Made by a program: the position numbers and the translations under genes. The notes beneath the pieces were generated by a model that was given only the letters and a program-made list of their open reading frames with translations, was not told the origin of the DNA and did not search any database. DNA of 12,763 nucleotides, taken from NCBI GenBank assembly GCA_002179805.1, contig NAVB01001782.1, positions 1 through 12,763 on the forward strand, read 5' to 3'. Shown in pieces: positions 7,902 to 12,763 of this stretch. Source of the stretch: Acanthamoeba lenticulata. Its lineage: Eukaryota > Discosea > Longamoebia > Acanthamoebidae. The first letter of the stretch is position 1; each line of letters begins with the position of its first letter.

Positions 7902-10634
7902 TTACTGGTCCTCCTCCACAACGACAGCCTGCGACAGGGCGGCCTGCTTGCTGGTAGCTGTCCAGCCGGTAAGGAGCGACCAGCCAGCGGTTGCTGGCCA
8001 TGTGCTGGACGCGCTCGCTGCTCATCCAGAACGACGCAGTGCCCGTGGCCGAGTCCCATCGCCACGTCGACAGCACGTAGTAGAGACGCGCATCTTCTTC
8101 TTCTTCTTCTTCTTCTTTGCGGCTGCCACTCGGACGCGAACTGGCCCCGATCTCGTCCCGGAGCTTGACCAGCGTGGGCGGCCTGGCGGCGTAGGCGGGC
8201 GGCAGGAAGACCAGCGCGTGCACGGTCGCGACGGTCGAGCCGAGGCGAGGGAGGCCGCTTCCTTCTGGCGCCAGCTTTAAATCTGTAGTGGCGCATGGTC
8301 GCCACGGCGCGCACCAGCGCGGGCGGGGCGGCGGTGAGGCCGAACGGGAGCAGCGGCAAGTAGACACGACGCGGCGTGCTCGAGTTCGAGCAGGAACGGG
8401 CGCGTCGACATCGCCTTTGTCGGCATCTTCATCATCATCGATGATGATGAAGACGATGATGTCGACGAGGAGGAGATCGAGGACAGGGACGAAGACGGGC
8501 TTCGCGCGGGCGGCGGGCGGGCGCTGGTGGAGACCGAGCCCGAGAGGAGCCGCGCGAGCAGGGCGGCGAACCAGTGGGCCGGGTAGCCGATGGCGACGAG
8601 GCGCACCAGGAGCTGCATGAAGGTGAGCAGGTTGAGCGGGTACTCGAGCCGGATCTGCTCGTGCGCGCTACGCGGCGGGGGCAGGACGATCATGAAGAAG
8701 ACGGACAGAAGCCAGTGGTTCATGTCCTCGTGGCTCACCCACCGCCCCGGGGCCAGCGGGAGGTTGGTCCAGCACGGGTCGGAGCCCCACAGGGACCCGC
8801 CGAGGAACTCGGCGCCCAAGTAGGCGCGGTGGCTCGCGATGTCAGGGAGCAGCGTGTACCTATCAGCGGCCTTTCAAGGTCAACATCTTACCGGACATGG
8901 CGATGTTGTTGGCATGATGATGGAGTGATGAACCCACGTACACCTGGACGCACTCGGCGTAGTTTCTGAACATGCTGGTGTTGAGGAGCACGTTGAAGCG
9001 CGCAAACGAGAGGGGACCCGGCTTGAGCAGCGGCATGGCGTAGGCAAAGACAGACAAGTGTCCGCCCACGTAGTCCCTGCGCATGGAGCCGTGAGCCAGA
9101 CCGCAGCTCGAGCGCACATGCATGCAAGCAAGCACGCACGGAATGTTGCTCAGGTAGAGTCTGTCGAAGCTGGCGGGCGTGGCCTTGGCTGTGGCTGCGG
9201 CGGCAGCGGTTGTGCCAAGGGCCAGTCCTCCTGGAGCGGAGATGGCCTGGAGGGTGTGGAGGAGCTCGTCGACCCGCCACTCGAGGGTCAGGACGTGCTT
9301 GGCCTCTTGGATGGCGTCGGCCAGCGCAAAGAAGTACTTGGACGTGTAGTCAAAGAAGCCCGTCGGCTGCTCGGGCGGCTCGAGCACATTGGTGAAGAGG
9401 CCCCTGATGTCGCCCTGCGATGGCGACGTGGTGGTGATGGTGAGAAGAACGACCAAGGCAAACCTGCCTGCGGTGGGTGATGTACGCCGTAGGGATCGTG
9501 GCCCATCTCCATGATGCCCACGACCTTGTGCCAGCCCTCGTCATGGAACGTGGGGTTGGGCTTCCACTGGGCCTTGACTTCTTTTAGGACGGCCTGTGAT
9601 ACTTCAAGAAAGTCCTGAAGAAGATGAAGTGATTTTAGTGTGAATTTATAAAGAAAAAATTTGAAAAATAAAAGGCGACATACCTCCTTGTTGTTGACCT
9701 TGTCCTGAAGGACCTTGATGTCTGGATGATAGCGATCGACGAAGAGAGGTGGAGGAAGCATCACGCCCATATGGCGGTGCAGTATACTTTCTGTAGTGAG
9801 GGCGGGCTCCGTGTTGATGCTGGACTGGAGAAGGTCACGGAAGCTGTCGCTCTCACGCAGCGCCTTTAGCATCAAGTCTCGTTTCTGCTCAGGCGTTCCC
9901 TCGCCAGGCATGGAGGCAAACATCTCGAGGGGCAGCTCCTTGACCTTGCTCTCCATAAAGGTATGATCCTAAAAATTCAAAATAAATATCAAAAATAAAA
10001 ATCATATCCAAAATTAATTAATTGATACAAAAGTATTTGTTAAAATTGGAAATTTCCAAATAAAAAAAAGGGTAGAGTGAGACGTTACCTTGGAGGGCGA
10101 TACTTGGGCAGCTTGAGGAGGACAGACATGGCACGAGCAGAGTCTCGTAGCAATTCGTTGTTCAGCGTCGCCCACTCGAGTGCCTGTGCAACTTGCTTGG
10201 CTTCTTCACCGCCACCACCTTCCAAGGCGAGCTGAGATGCAACATCGCGCCCCTCGGCAAACTGCTTCAGCAGCAACAGGCACTTGGCCTTGCGTAGCAG
10301 GAGCTTGGCACGGAGTGGGGCATTGTCTGTGGCGTTGGCCAACGCAGTGTTCGCAGCAGCCATGCTCTCCGCGTACCTGCCCAGCTGTAGACGACGTAGC
10401 GAGTGTAATCGATTCCAATTAAAGAAATCGCTGTACTCCAAAAGCCAAACTTTAAATGAGGGGCTTCGTACTCACCTCGAAGAGGGCCGCTGAAGCATTC
10501 GAGGGAAAGACTGGATCGAGGGGCTGCAGCTGAGCAGCTTGGGTATAACGCGCCACGGCGCCTTCAAAGTCAGCCTTCTGGTAGAGAGCATTTCCCTCCT
10601 CTTTCAAGGCGCGTGCTTGCTCGACCGCACTCAT
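7902..10634 (-). CDS. Carboxylate-clamp TPR protein with a large C-terminal domain of unknown function
   Basis: Inferred exons, in transcript order: 10634-10476, 10384-10089, from 9968 (or 9948) to 9684, 9614-9486, 9414-9140, 9076-8938, 8870 to about 8497, then about 8378 to 7902. Residues 5-105 are TPR repeats. K11, N15, N46, K80 and R84 match the five clamp residues with which HOP-type TPRs grip the C-terminal EEVD of Hsp70/Hsp90, so chaperone docking is likely. The rest is long, with conserved-looking blocks (FHDEGWHKVVGIMEMGHDPYG, DIRGLFTNVLEPP, FDRLYLSNIPDYVGGHLS, WLVAPYRLDSY). The FDxxxxSNxPDYxG block recalls the C-terminal part of fungal DUF4470/MYND-type proteins; this is from memory and weak, and no MYND finger is seen. 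The coding frame shifts without a good intron near 8276 and again near 7940, and the exon 2 to exon 3 phase is awkward. The end is set at the TAA (7902-7904) in the GC3-rich frame, 20 nt before AATAAA. Confidence 0.7.
8411..8495 (-). repeat. TCG/TCA/GAT trinucleotide tract in a probable intron of the TPR gene
   Basis: Coding-strand TCC/TCG/TCA runs followed by GATGATGATGAAG lie between the conserved exons. They would encode poly-Ser if translated. They resemble the low-complexity introns of the Nudix gene and probably belong to an intron between about 8496 and 8379. Confidence 0.5.
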
Positions 10635-10681
10635 CTCTGGCCAACTGGCCAAGTGCTCCCTCCGCAAAAGACGCGAAACAT
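10631..10681 (-). promoter_or_regulatory. Upstream ORF overlapping the TPR start codon (ATGA)
   Basis: A 16-codon ORF begins with ATG at 10681 and stops at TGA 10633-10631, overlapping the main ATG (10634-10632) as ATGA. If it is in the transcript leader, this allows termination-reinitiation control. The same frame is open upstream to an ATG at 10918, but that longer stretch has no coding-like codon bias. Confidence 0.35.
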
Positions 10682-11014
10682 GTTGCTCAAAAAAATTCTT
10701 TGTTTTAAGTAATGTTGGCCAAAATATGATGAAAAATAAACGAAACGTAGAATGGCGCCGAAACGACGCCCCGGCGCTAGCCATCGAAGGCGAACGGAGA
10801 GCGCTGCACAATTTTTGAATAAAGGACAGAGGCCTGTGGGGCAGTGCACCAGGCTATGCCGTATCGTTGACAATGAAGCTAGAAGGAGGTTGGAGAAGTG
10901 CACTGGTGATGTTGTCATTGGATTGTAGGGAACCGCTCAGCTCCTCGGAATAGAGGAACGAGCAGGCCACCTCTTTAAGAGATGTAGACTTTGAACCAAA
11001 GATAAACTTCTTCG
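10682..11014 (-). other. Leader/intergenic stretch upstream of the TPR gene
   Basis: These roughly 330 bases lie between the promoter-like element near 11015-11056 and the TPR start. No conserved coding region was recognised on either strand. If the promoter serves the TPR gene, this is a long 5' leader, possibly with an unspotted leader intron. Plus-strand AATAAA occurs at 10735 and 10818, but no plus-strand gene precedes them. Confidence 0.4.
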
Positions 11015-11056
11015 GTGTTTAGTGCCGAACAAGGTACCCAGCTGCGCCTTTTAAAC
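11015..11056 (-). promoter_or_regulatory. Promoter-like element: TTTAAAAGG box plus TTCGGCACTAAA
   Basis: On the minus strand a TATA-like TTTAAAAGG (11056-11048) is followed about 30 nt later by TGTTCGGCACTAAACAC (11031-11015). The second block recurs almost identically upstream of the PB1 gene, also just downstream of a TATA-like box. The spacing suits a core promoter with an initiator near 11023, probably driving the TPR gene. Confidence 0.5.
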
Positions 11057-11150
11057 CAGCTCCCCCCTTCTTGGCCTTATGGTTTGCTTAATTAATTAGT
11101 TCAGGTAACATAACATAAATTAACCCAACCAGACGTGAAAGGACAACAAC

Positions 11151-11156
11151 TTTATT
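11151..11156 (-). terminator. Polyadenylation signal AATAAA for the PB1 gene
   Basis: AATAAA on the minus strand lies 63 nt past the TGA at 11222-11220, in an AT-rich gap before the next promoter-like element. Confidence 0.6.
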
Positions 11157-11219
11157 GTTTGCTGCTATGAGCTCGGCAGATCCTGATTCCTTTGGTTGGG
11201 CTCTCTTGATGCCTGCCGC

Positions 11220-12554
11220 TCAGCAGGCGCTGATGGCGTGCCTGGTCAACTTGGCCTGCTTCCTGGCTTGCCTGGCCTCGATGATGGACGCCACGCGCTC
11301 AACGTCGCCGTCGAGCTTCTTCAGGAGGCGGAGATTGCGCCTGCGAGTCCACTCGGGGTTCTCGCAGCCCGCCTTGGCGCCACAGCCCTTCTCGTCGAGC
11401 TGTGCGAGGAGCAGCTCCAACTCGGCCGACACTGGCTGCTCGCGCTTCTTGCGCTCGGCCATCCTGGCCTGACACTGCTCCTTCCTGGTGGTCAGATGTT
11501 GGGCCACCTGCTCCACGTCGCCGCCAAACTTGGCCAAGAGGCGCAGGTTGCGCCTGCGGAGCCTCTCGGCCGCGTTGGGCCTGTCGCTGCCGTCGTCACC
11601 AAAGCCCATCTCGTGGAGCTTGGCCAGCTGCGCGGCGTACTCGGCCTCGGTGGTGGCGACCTTGTGCTGATGTCCCCGCTTCTTCTCCTGCTTCTTGGTG
11701 GACCAAGACAGAAGCGCGGCTTTGGCTGCTTCGACGTCGCCGCCGCTCCTGCGCAGGGCCGCCACGCACTTACCGCGGCCAGCCGACAAGCCCTTGTCGG
11801 CCATGAAGGCCACCAGGGCGTCGACCTCGGGCGGCAACTCGGAGGCCTTCTTTTCCTGCTGCTTGTCCGCGCACTTGGAGCGCGACTGCTGGCGAGCGAG
11901 GCGAGCTGCCAGCCTCTCGTTGTGGCGGGCCTGGCGCTGCTCTGCACGAGCCTCGGGTTGGTGTTTTTCGGGCTTGTTCATCGCGCGGAGCTGCTTGCGC
12001 TCTTGACAGCGCTGGATGGCCTCGGCGGCCTTGTCCATATCGCCTTCAAGCCTGGCGAGGACGCGGGCGCAACGCTTCTCGGGAATGTCGACGATGCCCG
12101 CTTCGGCAAGCTTGAGCATCAGCGCCGCGGCTTGGGTGATCTGCTGGGCACATGCTGGTTCCTCTTGATCGGCCTTGATGATGGTAGTCGGCTTGGCCTC
12201 GCTGGCTTCTTGTTCAACGCCAGCGGGCTCGATGGACGTGATGTCCGCGTTCACTGGAGTCGATGGCACAACTGTGGTGTCCACGAACAAGCGGAGAAGA
12301 CGGCCAGGGGCGACCAGGGCCAGAGCGCAGGCGAGTTCGTCGTCGGACGAGACGCTGATGCGGTCGCCCTCGTCATCGATGTAGCGCACTTGCACGGCGG
12401 CCGCTTGATCAAGGTTGAAAGCGCGGTAGATCTTGTCCACGAGCTGGGCAAAGGACGCCGGAGAAGACAGTGCGATGAAGCGGTTCTCCTCGAAGAAGGT
12501 GACCTTGACGCTAATGGTGTTATCGGGATGAGTCTGCTGTTGCTGAGCGTTCAT
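11220..12554 (-). CDS. PB1-domain protein with four UBA-like repeats (p62-like architecture)
   Basis: Intronless ORF of 444 aa starting at the first ATG after the promoter-like element. The N-terminal PB1 domain (about 13-92) has the basic face (VKVTF with K17) and an acidic OPCA motif (Y58 to D72: YIDDEGDRISVSSDDEL). It is therefore a type I/II PB1 able to bind partners at both faces or self-assemble. An Ala/Glu linker leads to four UBA-like helical repeats at about 140-190, 245-290, 308-360 and 378-428. Repeats 3 and 4 share RRRNLRLL.K..GDVE.V, the MGF-type loop being clearest in repeat 3 (LHEMGFG). The segments between are Arg/Lys/Gln-rich and helical. PB1 plus UBA is the plan of the autophagy receptor p62/SQSTM1, but no ZZ zinc finger and no acidic-flanked LIR motif were seen. 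A scaffold or ubiquitin-linked role is inference. Codon use is GC-rich as in its neighbours. Confidence 0.85.
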   Translation of the reverse strand: MNAQQQQTHPDNTISVKVTFFEENRFIALSSPASFAQLVDKIYRAFNLDQAAAVQVRYIDDEGDRISVSSDDELACALALVAPGRLLRLFVDTTVVPSTPVNADITSIEPAGVEQEASEAKPTTIIKADQEEPACAQQITQAAALMLKLAEAGIVDIPEKRCARVLARLEGDMDKAAEAIQRCQERKQLRAMNKPEKHQPEARAEQRQARHNERLAARLARQQSRSKCADKQQEKKASELPPEVDALVAFMADKGLSAGRGKCVAALRRSGGDVEAAKAALLSWSTKKQEKKRGHQHKVATTEAEYAAQLAKLHEMGFGDDGSDRPNAAERLRRRNLRLLAKFGGDVEQVAQHLTTRKEQCQARMAERKKREQPVSAELELLLAQLDEKGCGAKAGCENPEWTRRRNLRLLKKLDGDVERVASIIEARQARKQAKLTRHAISAC

Positions 12555-12630
12555 GCTGATGATTGTTGTTGATGGTTGATTGCTCCTGTTACGGGTTATG
12601 CTGCGTGTATCGGTAAGCCACGAGTTTGGT

Positions 12631-12663
12631 GTGTTTTAGTGCCGAACAGGTTGGCCTATTTAT
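12631..12663 (-). promoter_or_regulatory. Promoter-like element of the PB1 gene: ATAAATA plus TTCGGCACTAAA
   Basis: On the minus strand ATAAATA (12663-12657) precedes TGTTCGGCACTAAAACAC (12648-12631), about 80 nt upstream of the PB1 ATG. The same second block occurs at 11015-11031. The placement suggests transcription starts near 12630-12640. Confidence 0.55.
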
Positions 12664-12763
12664 GTGGCGGTCTGTCGGGCCTGATTCGCCGAACCCGCCA
12701 GAAGATACGGGCAAGACCGGGCTTCCCTGCTTCTTTCGGGCTTCCCCGTTTGTGATTTAGTCG
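12664..12763. other. Window-end intergenic sequence
   Basis: No coding region was recognised. GGGCTTCCC is repeated at 12718 and 12738, and CGGG/CCCG-rich segments may be upstream promoter sequence of the PB1 gene. Confidence 0.3.

Noticed and set aside
10631..10918. A 95-codon minus-strand ORF upstream of the TPR gene
   Set aside because: No domain and no coding-like third-position bias; kept only as the short uORF at its end.
11196..12572. A 458-codon plus-strand ORF opposite the PB1 gene
   Set aside because: The minus-strand frame has a clear PB1 domain and UBA-like repeats; the plus-strand frame is Leu/Gly-rich with no recognisable domain and arises from GC-rich codon bias.

Overview
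The window looks like nuclear DNA of a free-living amoebozoan, most likely Acanthamoeba or a close relative. The evidence is GC-rich coding sequence, many short GT-AG introns (about 55-165 nt), trinucleotide low-complexity tracts, AATAAA signals close behind stop codons, and eukaryote-only domains (PB1, propeptide-type M14 carboxypeptidase, carboxylate-clamp TPR). The organism call is an inference from style and content. No rRNA, tRNA, CRISPR or transposase gene was seen.

Layout. 1-174 (+): the 3' end of an unidentified gene. 315-2891 (+): an M14A pro-carboxypeptidase in at least 9 exons with a C-terminal membrane anchor (copy 1). 3053-5690 (+): a 5-exon Nudix hydrolase with a roughly 255-residue Arg/Asp mixed-charge tail. 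5819-7763 (-): a second M14A carboxypeptidase (copy 2) with the same 9-exon plan but no membrane anchor. The two carboxypeptidases form a large inverted repeat around the Nudix gene. 7902-10634 (-): a TPR gene with an intact Hsp70/Hsp90-type carboxylate clamp and a long C-terminal region of unknown function; its reading frame looks disturbed in places. 11220-12554 (-): an intronless gene for a PB1 protein with four UBA-like repeats, an architecture reminiscent of p62/SQSTM1.

The two carboxypeptidases are probably degradative or digestive enzymes, one surface- or membrane-bound and one secreted or lysosomal. The other genes look like unrelated neighbours. The two minus-strand genes on the right share a promoter-like element (TATA-like box plus TTCGGCACTAAA) at about 11015-11056 and 12631-12663.

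Most notable: copy 1 intron 1 contains a tandem copy of the exon 1 end with its own splice sites, predicting an in-frame 33-nt mini-exon that copy 2 lacks. The copies also show mosaic identity, with one intron nearly identical and others diverged, which suggests gene conversion. The Nudix/mixed-charge fusion and the PB1/UBA-like protein are unusual architectures. All exon boundaries were inferred by eye from splice signals, phase and comparison of the two copies; no transcript data were available.
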